DNA of 30,401 nucleotides from Merdiplasma sp045118075 (GCA_045118075.1 JBGUOI010000031.1:1-30401); one strand, 5' to 3'. Shown: positions 14,680-23,773, counted from the first letter of the stretch. Translations and numbers: made by a program. Notes: generated by a model from the sequence alone, not told the origin.

Positions 14680-15819
14680 TCAAAGAAAGTCTTTCAATTT
14701 CTTACTTCGGGTGGGATGACGCAGCTTGCGAAGCGCTTTCGCCTCGATCTGACGGATACGTTCCCTGGTGACGTTGAACTCACGGCCGACCTCTTCGAGC
14801 GTCCGCTGTCTGCCGTCCTCAAGTCCGAACCTCAGCCGGACCACCTGCCGCTCCCTGTCGGTGAGCGAAGCAAGCGCGTTGTCAAGCTCCTCGCGCAGCA
14901 TGGAAAAAGCTGCGGAGTCCGCCGGCGACTGCGCTGAGTCGTCCTCGATAAAATCTCCCAGATGGCTGTCATCCTCTTCACCGATCGGGGTATCGAGGGA
15001 GACGGGATCCCTGGAGATCTTCAGTACTTCCCTGACTTTGGAGACCGGAACTCCCAGCTGCTGGGCGACTTCCTCCGGAGTAGGCTCTCTGCCGAGCTCC
15101 TGGAGCAGTGATCTGGTCATCCGAAGCGTCTTGTTGATGGTTTCCACCATGTGCACCGGAACCCGGATCGTTCTTCCGGTATCCGCGATGCCCCTTGTGA
15201 TCGCCTGGCGGATCCACCAGGTTGCATAAGTGGAAAACTTGTAGCCTTTTGTGTAGTCGAATTTATCGACTGCCTTCATCAGCCCCATGTTTCCTTCCTG
15301 GATCAGATCCAGGAACGGCATTCCGCGGCCGACGTATTTCTTGGCAATGCTCACGACCAGCCTCAGGTTAGCTTCGGTAAGCTTTCTTTTGGCTTCCTCG
15401 TCGCCCTGTTCCACTCTCCTGGCCAGCTCGACTTCCTCTTCGCTGGTCAGCAGCGGCACATTGCCGATCTCTTTAAGGTACATGCGGACAGGATCTTCGG
15501 TGCTGACCCCTTCCAGGACGTCCACATCATCAATGAGCTCGGCTTCCTCGTCGTCGGCCTCCGCGTCATCGATCGGGACCAGCAGAAGGTCATCATCCGA
15601 ATCGTCTGTCAGGTCATCCGGTGCCTTACCCTGCAGTACGTCGACTTTCTTCTTCTCAAAATACTCGAGGATCATGTCGATCTTATCCTCAGTCAGTTCA
15701 TTGCCATCGAAGGCTTTAAGAATCTCGTCGTACTCCAGCGTGTTCTTGTTGGAAGCTGCTCTCTCGAGAAGGGCTTCCAGCGTTTTCATGAGCTGCTCTT
15801 GTTCCTGAACTTCCGTCAT
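14680..15819 (-). CDS. rpoD: Primary RNA polymerase sigma factor RpoD (SigA)
   Basis: RpoD directs RNA polymerase to housekeeping promoters. The 379-residue length is that of SigA in Firmicutes. In order: region 1.1-like helices (about 1-60), an acidic linker (about 70-105), region 1.2 (DPVRMYLKEIG, 109-119), region 2 with DLIQEGNMGLMKAVDKFDY (171-189) and the -10 recognition helix YATWWIRQAITR (198-209), region 3 (PVHMVETINK on, 221-270), and region 4 with the -35 recognition helix TLEEVGREFNVTRERIRQIE (340-359) and the usual end LRKLRHP. The ATG at 15819 is preceded by GAGGAG 10 bases away. It is usually next to dnaG; here the upstream gene is a clpX, and a TTGACA promoter lies in the clpX 3' end. 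Confidence 0.98.
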   Translation of the reverse strand: MTEVQEQEQLMKTLEALLERAASNKNTLEYDEILKAFDGNELTEDKIDMILEYFEKKKVDVLQGKAPDDLTDDSDDDLLLVPIDDAEADDEEAELIDDVDVLEGVSTEDPVRMYLKEIGNVPLLTSEEEVELARRVEQGDEEAKRKLTEANLRLVVSIAKKYVGRGMPFLDLIQEGNMGLMKAVDKFDYTKGYKFSTYATWWIRQAITRGIADTGRTIRVPVHMVETINKTLRMTRSLLQELGREPTPEEVAQQLGVPVSKVREVLKISRDPVSLDTPIGEEDDSHLGDFIEDDSAQSPADSAAFSMLREELDNALASLTDRERQVVRLRFGLEDGRQRTLEEVGREFNVTRERIRQIEAKALRKLRHPTRSKKLKDFL

Positions 15820-15867
15820 TAAGATATAACTCCTCTCTCAGAAAACCAATAACGTGCAGCACCCATC

Positions 15868-15897
15868 AATATATCATGGTTCAGTTTCTGCTGTCAA
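15868..15897 (-). promoter_or_regulatory. Likely sigma-A promoter of rpoD
   Basis: A consensus TTGACA (15892-15897) lies in the last codons of clpX, followed after 18 bases by TATATT (15868-15873). Transcription would begin near 15861, some 40 bases before the rpoD start. The spacer is one base longer than ideal. Confidence 0.55.
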
Positions 15898-17335
15898 GCA
15901 TTTTTTCTGCACCGCGGATCGTAACAAGCGGGCTTCCTTTTCCCCGGATATAGTCACCGGTGATGGTCACCGTTCCGATATTGTCATCCTTGGGAATCTC
16001 ATACATGACATCGAGCATGCACTCTTCTATAACCGCCCTCAGGCCCCTGGCCCCGGTCTTTCTCTCGAGTGCCTTCTGTGCGATCGCCTCCAGGGCACTC
16101 TCATCAAAGATAAGATCCACTTCATCGAGCGCAAGCAGTTTCTGGTACTGACGCAGGATCGCGTTGCGCGGCGTTGTCATGATCCGGATCAGCATCTGCT
16201 CCGTCACGCTTTGAAGCGGACAGATCACCGGCAGCCGGCCGATGAACTCGGGGATCATGCCGAATTTGCGGATATCCTCCGGCGTTACCTTAAGCAGGAT
16301 ATCCGGATCCTCGCCGGCTCCGGCAGGAAGCGGGGCTCCAAATCCCATGGGCGAACGCATGCGCTCTCTCTCGGCGATGATCTGTTCCAGGTCCGGAAAT
16401 GCACCGCCGCAGATAAAGAGAATGTTGCGGGTATTGACGGTCACCATGGGCACCATCGCATTCTTGCTCGATGCGCCAACCGGAACTTCTACATTGCTTC
16501 CCTCAAGCATCGAAAGCAGTCCCTGCTGGACCGATTCGCCGCTCACATCGCGCTGGCTTGCATTCTTCTTTCTCGCGAGCTTGGCGATCTCATCGATAAA
16601 TACGATTCCGCGCTGGCATTTCTCCACCTTGTTCCCGGAGGCGGCCAGAAGTTTGGAAATGACACTTTCTATATCATCGCCGATGTAACCGGCTTCCGTC
16701 AGGGCAGTTGCGTCCGTGACGGCCAGCGGCACATCCAGGATCCTTGCAAGCGTCCTGACCAGATAGGTCTTGCCGCAGCCCGTGGGGCCAAGCAGCAGGA
16801 TGTTGGACTTTTCGATCTCGATATCATCCATCGAATCGGTAAAGATTCTTTTATAGTGGTTGTAAACCGCCACACTGATCACTTTTTTGGCGTGTTCCTG
16901 GCCGATCACATATTCATCCAGCGCCGCCTTGATTTTATGCGGAGCCGGAAGGCTTTTCAAGTCACGCACCGGCGGGAACGGACGCTTCCGTTCCGCACTG
17001 CGCTCCTCTTTCTTCCGGATCTCTTCTTTTTCGGGTTTTTCCTGCGGCTGTCCTCCCTGCAGGTTTCCCAGGTTGATCATGCCAAAGCCCGGAAACCCTC
17101 CCATCCTGGACAGGTCAGGCATCCCGTTGGCATCCGGCGATCCGAAAAACCCCGGGAATCCCGACTGACTGATCGTATCCATGGACCGCTGCAGGCAGTC
17201 ATTGCAGACAGTCATTCCACCCGGAAGCGTCAGCAAAGCTCCCGCATCTTTCTCACTGCGCTGACAGAGCATGCAGAATCGCAGCGGCTTGTCTTCCGAT
17301 CCGTTTTTATCTTTAAGATCCTGATCTTCGGCCAT
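15881..17335 (-). CDS. clpX: Divergent ClpX-type AAA+ unfoldase
   Basis: ClpX recognises, unfolds and feeds proteins to the ClpP protease. The 484-residue protein has an N-terminal zinc-binding domain (C21-x2-C24 and C44-x2-C47), a long Gly/Phe/Pro-rich then charged linker (about 55-125), Walker A GPTGCGKT (183-190), Walker B IVFIDEI (244-250), pore-1 loop AGYIGDD (215-221), QRDVSGESVQQGLL (261-274), and the C-terminal small domain with KTGARGLRAVIE (426-437). The ClpP-docking tripeptide is MGF (330-332), still within the consensus. Differences from typical ClpX are DEIA for DEID and SKN (290-292) where the RKH loop stands. No clpP or tig is nearby, so it may be a paralog. The ATG at 17335 follows TGAGGT and overlaps the upstream glycosyltransferase gene by 23 bases. 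Confidence 0.9.
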   Translation of the reverse strand: MAEDQDLKDKNGSEDKPLRFCMLCQRSEKDAGALLTLPGGMTVCNDCLQRSMDTISQSGFPGFFGSPDANGMPDLSRMGGFPGFGMINLGNLQGGQPQEKPEKEEIRKKEERSAERKRPFPPVRDLKSLPAPHKIKAALDEYVIGQEHAKKVISVAVYNHYKRIFTDSMDDIEIEKSNILLLGPTGCGKTYLVRTLARILDVPLAVTDATALTEAGYIGDDIESVISKLLAASGNKVEKCQRGIVFIDEIAKLARKKNASQRDVSGESVQQGLLSMLEGSNVEVPVGASSKNAMVPMVTVNTRNILFICGGAFPDLEQIIAERERMRSPMGFGAPLPAGAGEDPDILLKVTPEDIRKFGMIPEFIGRLPVICPLQSVTEQMLIRIMTTPRNAILRQYQKLLALDEVDLIFDESALEAIAQKALERKTGARGLRAVIEECMLDVMYEIPKDDNIGTVTITGDYIRGKGSPLVTIRGAEKMLDSRN

Positions 17336-18248
17336 GATCTACCTCATTTCTTTTGCGCTTCCCGTAGTTTTTCCCAAGTCTGTATCCGGCATACCTGAAG
17401 GCAGTGCCTGTAAGGAAAGCCGGTATCTCGGCAATTTTCTTTTTCCTGATCAGATGGCGCAGGGTCCCCTTCACCAGCTTCATGCCAGACCCTTCCGACG
17501 AAACCAGATCAAACACTTCCGGATGCTGTGCCTGGGACAAGCCAAGGGCATAATTGCGGCGATACTGCTGCATCGGGGTCAGCGAATGGGAATGGATCAC
17601 TCTCGCCTGCGCCTCATAGCGGACCGCATACCCGGCCCTGATCGCCCCGGCAGCGAAAACCATGTCCTCGTTAAAGATCGCCGGCTCCGAAAAACCGCCA
17701 AGTTCCATGAACAGGCTGCGCCGATAAGCAGCGCAGACATCCGAACAGGTAAATGTCATGATGCCCAGCTCGTTAAGGTCGTCGATCGTCTTGGTGCGGC
17801 TCATGGCCGGATAACTGAAATTTCGTCCGTATCGCTCTGCCTCGGAAGCTTCCTTCCTGGGCAGCTGCCTGGCGTACACCACGGCGGCTTCTTTTCCCTC
17901 GTCCGCCGCCGTCTCAAAACCCTTCAGCAGGTTTTCAAGAAGATAGCGATCCGCCGGGACGGCATCCTGCGTCATAAAAACGAGGATCTCCTCCCTGACC
18001 ATCCGCGCTGCCATATTTCTGGTGGCGGCATGATCGAAATCCTCTTTGGCAATGTGGAGGACACTGACTTTATCCCACCTGTCCACCAGGTCATCCCGGA
18101 ACAGGTTCGGATCGGTATTGACCACAAAGATCCGCTCCGGAGGCAGGCTCTGGGCATACAGCCTCCGGATCAGTGCCCTGAAGCGTTCATCGGGACTGTA
18201 TGTGGGAATGATAACAGCGATCTTCGCCTTCGGGACGCCTGTATCCAT
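17313..18248 (-). CDS. GT2 glycosyltransferase, rhamnosyltransferase-like
   Basis: A family 2 glycosyltransferase of 311 residues that probably adds a deoxysugar such as rhamnose to a growing surface glycan on the cytoplasmic face. It begins with the GT-A fold start KIAVIIPTYSPDERF and has HAATRNMAARMV and LVFMTQDAVPAD, the His-x-x-T-R-N and T-Q-D-A-x-P pattern typical of dTDP-rhamnosyltransferases, then CSDVCAAYRRSLFMELGGF and FNEDMVFAAGAIRAGY. The C-terminus is basic (KNYGKRKRNEVDHGRR). The start is ATG at 18248 with AAGGAG 5 bases upstream; an in-frame ATG at 18272 has no such site. The upstream stop is the LCP gene. Its 3' end overlaps clpX. The sugar specificity is inferred only. Confidence 0.88.
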   Translation of the reverse strand: MDTGVPKAKIAVIIPTYSPDERFRALIRRLYAQSLPPERIFVVNTDPNLFRDDLVDRWDKVSVLHIAKEDFDHAATRNMAARMVREEILVFMTQDAVPADRYLLENLLKGFETAADEGKEAAVVYARQLPRKEASEAERYGRNFSYPAMSRTKTIDDLNELGIMTFTCSDVCAAYRRSLFMELGGFSEPAIFNEDMVFAAGAIRAGYAVRYEAQARVIHSHSLTPMQQYRRNYALGLSQAQHPEVFDLVSSEGSGMKLVKGTLRHLIRKKKIAEIPAFLTGTAFRYAGYRLGKNYGKRKRNEVDHGRRSGS

Positions 18249-18274
18249 TGGATCTCCTTCCGGGCCGGTCATCG

Positions 18275-19417
18275 TCAGATACCGGTATTTTGTGTGATCG
18301 TATAACTGATATCCTGTACGACGGCAGAAGGCGTATAACCGCTCTCCCCGTAGAGGAACTCATGAAGCTGCGATACGTTCGATGCCAGATTCTGCGGAAC
18401 GACCACATCGCTTCCGTTCACGTCGGCCGGCACATTCTCAAACGGGAAACCGGTCTCTCCGCCGATGTCATAAGAAATGATCTTCGGCAGAAGCGTCAGC
18501 AGCTCGGGGGTACTTAAACTGGTGGAAATTCTCGGAAGCATCGCGTTCGCGATCTGAAGCAGCTTGACCGGATCAGACTTCTTCGCCTTCTGGGCAAGCA
18601 AAGACAGGACAAGTCTCTGACGCTCCGTCCGCTTGAAATCCCATCCTTCCGTATAACGGATCCGGCAGTAAGCCATCGTCTGGACGCCGTCAAGATGTAC
18701 CGGTCCGTAGTTCTCGAGCGGAGTATAGGGCACTCCGGTCACCTGGCTGGTCTCCACGCAGTAGCCGTTGATATAGCCCATCTCCTCCTCGGTGATTTCC
18801 AGGTCGATCCCGCCAAGCAGGTCAGCCACTTCCACCATGGCATTGAAATTGACCGCGAGATAATCGCGGATATTCAGGTCAAGGTTTTTGTTGAGCATAT
18901 TGACAGACCGCTCCGGACCGCCGAAATAATAGCACTCCGTTGCTTTGCGGTATTCTCCGTTCGTGTTGTCCAGGTAAGTATCCCTGTATACGCTCGCCAG
19001 CTTCAGCTGTTTGTGTTTATGATCGATATTGCAGATCATGATGGTATCGGAGTGGCACTCCTTCGTGAGGTTGCCCTCACGCGAATCCACGCCGTAGATC
19101 ACGATCGTCTGCGTCCCTGACTGCCCGGTTGAAGCACCGTCATTGACCAGCAGCGAGGAGAGTCGGTGCGTATCCACCCTCCCGAAGATGAAAAAGACAG
19201 CCGCCGCGGCAGCTGCCAGGAGCACAAGGATGAAAATCAGAACGCCCGGCCATCTCCGGCGGCGTCTTCTAAGATTCCTGTATGCATCCGGCTCCGGAGA
19301 GACGGGTCTTGGAGTGCCCATCCCGCTGCCCGGTATCTGTCTGTTTTTGTGATTCTCTCTTCTCTCGCGGTAGGCGCGCTCATTCTCCCCGCGCCTGCTC
19401 TTTTGGTCCCCTCTCAT
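18275..19417 (-). CDS. LytR-CpsA-Psr (LCP) family glycopolymer ligase
   Basis: LCP proteins move glycopolymers such as teichoic acids or capsule from undecaprenyl pyrophosphate to peptidoglycan on the outer face of the membrane. The 380-residue protein has a basic cytoplasmic start (1-55, ending in an RRRRRR run), one membrane span (about 57-78) and an external LCP domain. Typical residues visible: IVIYGVDSREG (105-115, with D111 and R113), SDT (123-125), SVYRDTYLD (142-150), and CRIRYTEGWDFKRTERQR (251-268), which holds the conserved Arg and Asp residues that bind the lipid pyrophosphate and metal. The ATG at 19417 follows GGGAG by 6 bases. It lies between the priming transferase and a rhamnosyltransferase, fitting a role as the final attachment enzyme of this locus. 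Confidence 0.95.
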   Translation of the reverse strand: MRGDQKSRRGENERAYRERRENHKNRQIPGSGMGTPRPVSPEPDAYRNLRRRRRRWPGVLIFILVLLAAAAAAVFFIFGRVDTHRLSSLLVNDGASTGQSGTQTIVIYGVDSREGNLTKECHSDTIMICNIDHKHKQLKLASVYRDTYLDNTNGEYRKATECYYFGGPERSVNMLNKNLDLNIRDYLAVNFNAMVEVADLLGGIDLEITEEEMGYINGYCVETSQVTGVPYTPLENYGPVHLDGVQTMAYCRIRYTEGWDFKRTERQRLVLSLLAQKAKKSDPVKLLQIANAMLPRISTSLSTPELLTLLPKIISYDIGGETGFPFENVPADVNGSDVVVPQNLASNVSQLHEFLYGESGYTPSAVVQDISYTITQNTGI

Positions 19418-19461
19418 ATTCGTCTCCCGTTTACGCTCATCACAGCCCCGAAAATGCAGCC

Positions 19462-20862
19462 TCAGTAAGCGTTCTTATTAATGAATCCCCTGAAAATGGT
19501 CAGGAAGAGGATCTTGATATCCAGTCCCAGCGACCAGTTTTCAATATAGTAAAGATCGTGTTCAATTCTTTTCCTGATGGAAGTGTTTCCCCGGTAACCG
19601 TTGATCTGCGCCCAGCCGGTCATTCCCGGTCTGACCTGGTGCTTGATCATATAGCGGGGAATCTCCTCCCGGAACTTCTCTACGTACTGCGGTCTTTCCG
19701 GACGCGGGCCCACCAGGCTCATATCGCCCCTGAGTACGTTAAAGAACTGGGGCATCTCGTCAATGCTGGTCTTTCGAAGGAATTTGCCCACGCCGGTCAC
19801 CCTCGGGTCATTTTTACTCGTCCAGCCCTTCTTCTCATCGGCTTCCGTCTGGACCTCCATCGTACGGAATTTATACATCATAAAGGGCTTGTTGTGAAGC
19901 CCCACTCTCTCCTGGGTGAAGATCAGCGGCCCTTTGCTGCCGGCTTTGACCAGAATGGCTGCCACCAGCATCACCGGTGAAAACAGAATGATGCAGAAAA
20001 GTGAACCGACGATGTCCATCAGCCGCTTCAGCACCATATTAAAGGAATCGGTCAGCGGAACATGACGGATATTGACCACCGGCAGTCCCAGAAGATCCTC
20101 CGTGTAGGGCCTGGTCGGAATGATATCGCCGTAATCCGGGATAAACTTCGTGTGGACACCGCTCTTTTCACATTCCGCCACGATGGATTTGAGCTTGTAA
20201 TATTCATTCAGCCCCAGGGTGATCGCGACCTCATCCTGCATATTCTCCTCCAGGAGCTGGGAAAGGTCTCCGATCGTACCGATCACATAAACACCCTTAT
20301 ACTGTATGCCGGGTCTTTCGGAATCATCCAGGATGCCGTTTACCTGATAGCCCCACTGAGGATTGGCATTGACCCTGTCAATAAATTCCCTCGCCGCTTC
20401 CGAGTAGCCGATCAGGACCACATGCTTTAAGTTCATGCCCCTGGCGCGGATCCTCCACAGGGCAAGCCGGACCAGGTTTCTCTCCACAATGGTAAGGATG
20501 ATATTGATCGCCGTAAAAACGAAGATCATCTGCCTGGAGATATCGTCTACATGGGTCATGTAAAGGATCAGGATATAGATCAGCATGCCCAGCATGCTGG
20601 CCAGGAAAACATTGCTCGCTTCAAGCCTTCTTCCCTGCACCCGCTTGGGAGTGTAGAGATTGAACATATAATACAGAATCAGAAAGAGAGGGATCAGAAG
20701 GATCAGCTGCATCATGTAGAACTCGACGCTCAGCATTCCCTTCTGGTTCCTGACGATCAGGTGAAGCTGTATGTTGTAGGCTATCAGGTAGGAGATCAGG
20801 ATGACGAATGCATCGATCAGCACCTGAAGCGTATTGAAATGTTTCTGATTATCCCGTATCAC
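19462..20862 (-). CDS. Polyprenyl-phosphate hexose-1-phosphate transferase (WcaJ/CpsE/WbaP type)
   Basis: The priming enzyme transfers a sugar 1-phosphate from a UDP-sugar to undecaprenyl phosphate, starting the repeat unit. The 466-residue protein has four to five membrane segments in the first ~135 residues, a Rossmann-like CoA_binding_3 region (LKHVVLIGYSEAAREFIDRV onward) and the catalytic bacterial sugar transferase domain from KRLMDIVGSLFCIILFSPVM: ERVGLHNKPFMMYKFRTM, LRKTSIDEMPQFFNVLRGDM, SLVGPRPERPQYV and RPGMTGWAQINGYRG. The start is GTG at 20862, with GGGAGG 7 bases upstream; a frame-opening TTG at 20877 lies before that site and is unlikely. The full-length WcaJ-like plan suggests glucose or galactose 1-phosphate as substrate, but this cannot be decided here. 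Confidence 0.95.
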   Translation of the reverse strand: MIRDNQKHFNTLQVLIDAFVILISYLIAYNIQLHLIVRNQKGMLSVEFYMMQLILLIPLFLILYYMFNLYTPKRVQGRRLEASNVFLASMLGMLIYILILYMTHVDDISRQMIFVFTAINIILTIVERNLVRLALWRIRARGMNLKHVVLIGYSEAAREFIDRVNANPQWGYQVNGILDDSERPGIQYKGVYVIGTIGDLSQLLEENMQDEVAITLGLNEYYKLKSIVAECEKSGVHTKFIPDYGDIIPTRPYTEDLLGLPVVNIRHVPLTDSFNMVLKRLMDIVGSLFCIILFSPVMLVAAILVKAGSKGPLIFTQERVGLHNKPFMMYKFRTMEVQTEADEKKGWTSKNDPRVTGVGKFLRKTSIDEMPQFFNVLRGDMSLVGPRPERPQYVEKFREEIPRYMIKHQVRPGMTGWAQINGYRGNTSIRKRIEHDLYYIENWSLGLDIKILFLTIFRGFINKNAY

Positions 20863-20883
20863 GGCTTTGCCTCCCAAAGCATA

Positions 20884-21867
20884 TCATTTCTGCCTGAGCC
20901 TGAGCCATATCCCGGCCAGAAGTGCGGCCTGGATCTTCAAAAGGTTTCCAAACGGCCCCTCCCCCGGTTCGGGTCCGTCATAACCGCGCGACAGTTTAAA
21001 ACCGTCCGCGATCCCGGAAAGATAATTCTTCCCGAGTCCTTTTCCGATAAAGAAGATCGTCTTTACCAGAAATCCCGCAAGCAGAAACGGCAGGTTCAGA
21101 ATGATCTGCCACCGGGGCATGTTCTTGCGGATGATATAGATGCTGTTTCTCGCTGCAAGCGAGGTCTTGAACGGATTATAGGCCGATCCGGTGGAAGCGC
21201 TGCCCGCATGCAGCACGACTGCCTCCGGCTCGTACCGGTTGACATAGCCGGCCCTGAGGGCCCTCCAGCCGATATCGATATCCTCCAGGTAGGCAAACTG
21301 CCTCTCGTCAAAAAGCCCGATCCTGTCGAACCATTCTCTCCGGTAGATGGCAGCGCCTGCACAGGCGGCAAAGATCCGGCGCCTTTTCATCCGTTTTTCC
21401 CCCGGAAGTCCGTGTCCGTCGGCGAAAGCCCAGCCGAGTGCACAGTAGTGATCCCCGGCATCATCGATCAGTCCGGGGTTCTTAAGCTGCATCATCCTGG
21501 CCGCACAGGAAAATGTCTCCGGCTCTTTTTCCATGGCTTCGCAGAGCTTTTCCACGAAACGGGCATCGCACACGGTATCGTTGTTGAGAAGAATCACATA
21601 CGGCGTTTTCGCCAGCCGGATCCCTTCATTGACAGCAGCGCAGAACCCGGTATTGGTATGAAAAGCCCTGATCCGTATGCCGGGAAAGTGCTCCCGGACA
21701 TAATCAACACTTCCGTCCGTCGAACCGTTATCGATCATAATGATCCTGAAGCGGGGCATGGTCTGGTTCTTTAATGATGTCAGACAGCCCTCCAGGTAAG
21801 CCATCCCGTTCCAGTTTGGGATGACCACGGTCGCGATGTCCGGACCGGAGTCTTTCGCCTGTGTCAT
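20884..21867 (-). CDS. GT2 glycosyltransferase, WbbL/RfbF-like
   Basis: A 327-residue family 2 glycosyltransferase. Motifs in order: TVVIPNWNGMAYLEGCLTSL (13-32), DNGSTDGS (46-53), NTGFCAAVNEG (72-82), the D-x-D-like LLNNDT (93-98), AGAAIYRREWFDRIGLFDE (170-188) and the ED site YLEDIDIGWRALRAGY (193-208). This pattern matches WbbL-type rhamnosyltransferases and related enzymes. Hydrophobic stretches near the end (about 254-276) and a basic tail suggest membrane association. The ATG at 21867 follows AGGAG by 11 bases. It sits between a two-domain GT2 gene and the priming transferase and probably extends the same glycan. Donor and acceptor are not known. Confidence 0.92.
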   Translation of the reverse strand: MTQAKDSGPDIATVVIPNWNGMAYLEGCLTSLKNQTMPRFRIIMIDNGSTDGSVDYVREHFPGIRIRAFHTNTGFCAAVNEGIRLAKTPYVILLNNDTVCDARFVEKLCEAMEKEPETFSCAARMMQLKNPGLIDDAGDHYCALGWAFADGHGLPGEKRMKRRRIFAACAGAAIYRREWFDRIGLFDERQFAYLEDIDIGWRALRAGYVNRYEPEAVVLHAGSASTGSAYNPFKTSLAARNSIYIIRKNMPRWQIILNLPFLLAGFLVKTIFFIGKGLGKNYLSGIADGFKLSRGYDGPEPGEGPFGNLLKIQAALLAGIWLRLRQK

Positions 21868-21895
21868 GTTAATTACGTCTCCTGTCTCGTCTGTC

Positions 21896-23758
21896 CTACG
21901 CTTTGCCAGGGAGTGAACGCATTCTCTCCCCGCTTCGAAGTGAATAGTTCCACTTGCTGACAGATAAGTTTTTATTATAGCACGGATCCGTCCCCCTGAG
22001 CAGGTCCGTATACCGGCTTCTCATATATTCGATCTCATTCTGGAAGCGGCGTGTCTTCTGCTTTGAATCTTCCGGCCCCCTGCTCAGGGATTCATGGTGA
22101 TAAAGCTGGGCATACGGGTCGTAGACCACTTTTTTCCCTGCCTCACCGATCCTCAGGCACAGGTCCACATCGTTGAACGCCACCGCCAGTTTCTCCTCAA
22201 ATCCTCCCAGCGATCTGAACAGCGAAGCGTCCATCAGCATGCAGGCTGCCGTAACGGCTGAAAGATCCTGCATCAGCGCCGCTTTGTGAAGATAACCCGT
22301 GTATTCACGCTTCATTCCGACAAACATGGCTCCGGCCACACCGCCGATCCCGATAACGATCCCGGCATGCTGGATCGTATCATTCGGGAAATAGAGCCTG
22401 GCACCTACGGCTCCCACATCCGGACGCATCGCCGTGCCCAGCATCTCCTCGAGCCAGCCTTCTTCGATCGCCTCCACATCATTGTTCAGGAACAGCAGGT
22501 AATCTCCCCGAGCCTTCGAGGCGCCGTAATTGTTGATCGCCGAATAATTAAATGGTTTCTGCCAGCGGAGCAGGCGGATGTCCTCCCGCCCCGACAGCTG
22601 CCGGTAATAATCAAACGTCTCCGGCTCGGTGCTGTTGTTTTCAACCACCAGGATCTCAAGAGGAAGCTCCCCTTTCGTCCTGTCCAGAGAATTGATGCAT
22701 TTTTCAAGCACCTTCGCCTGGTCTTTGTTCGGGATGATCACCGAGATCAGCGGAACAGCTCCCTCCGGATCTTTTTTTACGGGGTAACGGACCCTGTAAA
22801 AGCCCGGATCCTTCAGGCACGTGACCTCCCCTGCGGTCCCGGTCCGCTTAAGGTGTTCTTCGATCGCTCTCCTGCCTGCCTCGTAGGCGTACATCTTGCT
22901 GATGGGGTTGTCCGCAGTGGAGCTTTCATGCACCCGCCAGTGATACAGTATCTCGGGTATATGGCCGATCTGTGACGCTTTCTCGGCGCACCTGAAGATC
23001 AGGTCATAGTCCTGGGCCCCGTCAAAAGCCGGATCGAGATGGCCGGCTTCCTCAAGCAGGTCCTTAGAGACAGCCAGAAAATGTGTGATATAGTTGTTGG
23101 ACCTTAACAGGTCCTCGTTAAAATCAGGCTTTAAATTCGGCTGGAAGTGTTCCTTCCCGTCTGAACTGATCTTATCCTCGTCCGTATACAGCATCTGCGT
23201 GCCGGGATGAACCCGGATCCACGCCGCCATCAGGTACAGGGCCGCCTCGCTGATCAGGTCATCGTGATCCATGAAAGCGATAAAATCACCCCGCGCCATC
23301 TCCAGCGCTGCATTCGTATTGGCGCTTATGCCTTCGTTCCTGCTAAGGTGCTTTACCGCGATCCGCTCATCCGAAGCTGCTTCCTTATCCAGTATGGCCC
23401 CGAGCGGATCATTCTCCCCCGCCGGCGCATGGGCGATGCAAAGCTCCCAGTAGGGATAAGTCTGCGCCTTTACGGACGCGATCATCTCTTTAAGATACAC
23501 CGGGTCAGTCCCGAAAACGGGCACCACTACGGAGAACAGGGCCGGGTCTGTCCATTTATCCTGCCACTGCTTTTCCAGTTCCTCCGGGGTCGGCCTGTAA
23601 TTATCGTACCATGGTCCGTAGGGCACTTCCTCAGGTTCCGTCCTTTCCATCAGGCGGATGTAGAAACCCCTGGGGCCGAAATGACGCAGGTAGCGCAGCC
23701 CCTTAAGGATCATATACGGATGCATCTTTTTCAGAATACGCCAGATCCTTCCAGCCAT
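21896..23758 (-). CDS. Two-domain GT2 glycosyltransferase (620 residues)
   Basis: Two full GT-A domains in one chain. Domain 1 begins at FSVVVPVFGTDPVYLKEMI (75-93) and has MDHDDL (163-168), YTDEDK (191-196), FDGAQDYDLIFRC (245-257) and HIPEILYHWR (266-275). Domain 2 begins at LISVIIPNKDQAKVLEKCI (337-355) with VENNSTEPET (372-381), LFLNNDVE (422-429), NDTIQHAGIVIG (459-470) and FNDVDLCLRIG (528-538). Such proteins make long surface glycans, often rhamnose-containing, adding sugars from two active sites. The C-terminal DPCYNKNLS is a diverged form of the DPYYNPNL ending of the two paralogs further right. Unlike them it has only a short 70-residue N-terminal part. The ATG at 23758 follows AGAGGA. 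It is 15 bases after wecE. Confidence 0.93.
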   Translation of the reverse strand: MAGRIWRILKKMHPYMILKGLRYLRHFGPRGFYIRLMERTEPEEVPYGPWYDNYRPTPEELEKQWQDKWTDPALFSVVVPVFGTDPVYLKEMIASVKAQTYPYWELCIAHAPAGENDPLGAILDKEAASDERIAVKHLSRNEGISANTNAALEMARGDFIAFMDHDDLISEAALYLMAAWIRVHPGTQMLYTDEDKISSDGKEHFQPNLKPDFNEDLLRSNNYITHFLAVSKDLLEEAGHLDPAFDGAQDYDLIFRCAEKASQIGHIPEILYHWRVHESSTADNPISKMYAYEAGRRAIEEHLKRTGTAGEVTCLKDPGFYRVRYPVKKDPEGAVPLISVIIPNKDQAKVLEKCINSLDRTKGELPLEILVVENNSTEPETFDYYRQLSGREDIRLLRWQKPFNYSAINNYGASKARGDYLLFLNNDVEAIEEGWLEEMLGTAMRPDVGAVGARLYFPNDTIQHAGIVIGIGGVAGAMFVGMKREYTGYLHKAALMQDLSAVTAACMLMDASLFRSLGGFEEKLAVAFNDVDLCLRIGEAGKKVVYDPYAQLYHHESLSRGPEDSKQKTRRFQNEIEYMRSRYTDLLRGTDPCYNKNLSVSKWNYSLRSGERMRSLPGKA

Positions 23759-23773
23759 CTTACATCCTCTCCA

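Noticed and set aside
15854..17398. 514-codon plus-strand open frame opposite clpX
   Set aside because: The opposite strand encodes clear ClpX motifs throughout. The antisense product shows no domain or membrane pattern.
20551..21774. Plus-strand open frame opposite the WbbL-like GT2 and the priming transferase
   Set aside because: Spans two real genes in antisense and has no recognisable motif.
21974..21979. TGCTATAAT as a promoter inside the 620-residue glycosyltransferase gene
   Set aside because: It encodes the family-conserved DPCYNKN motif, and the -35 region (TGCTCA) is poor. Chance similarity is more likely.
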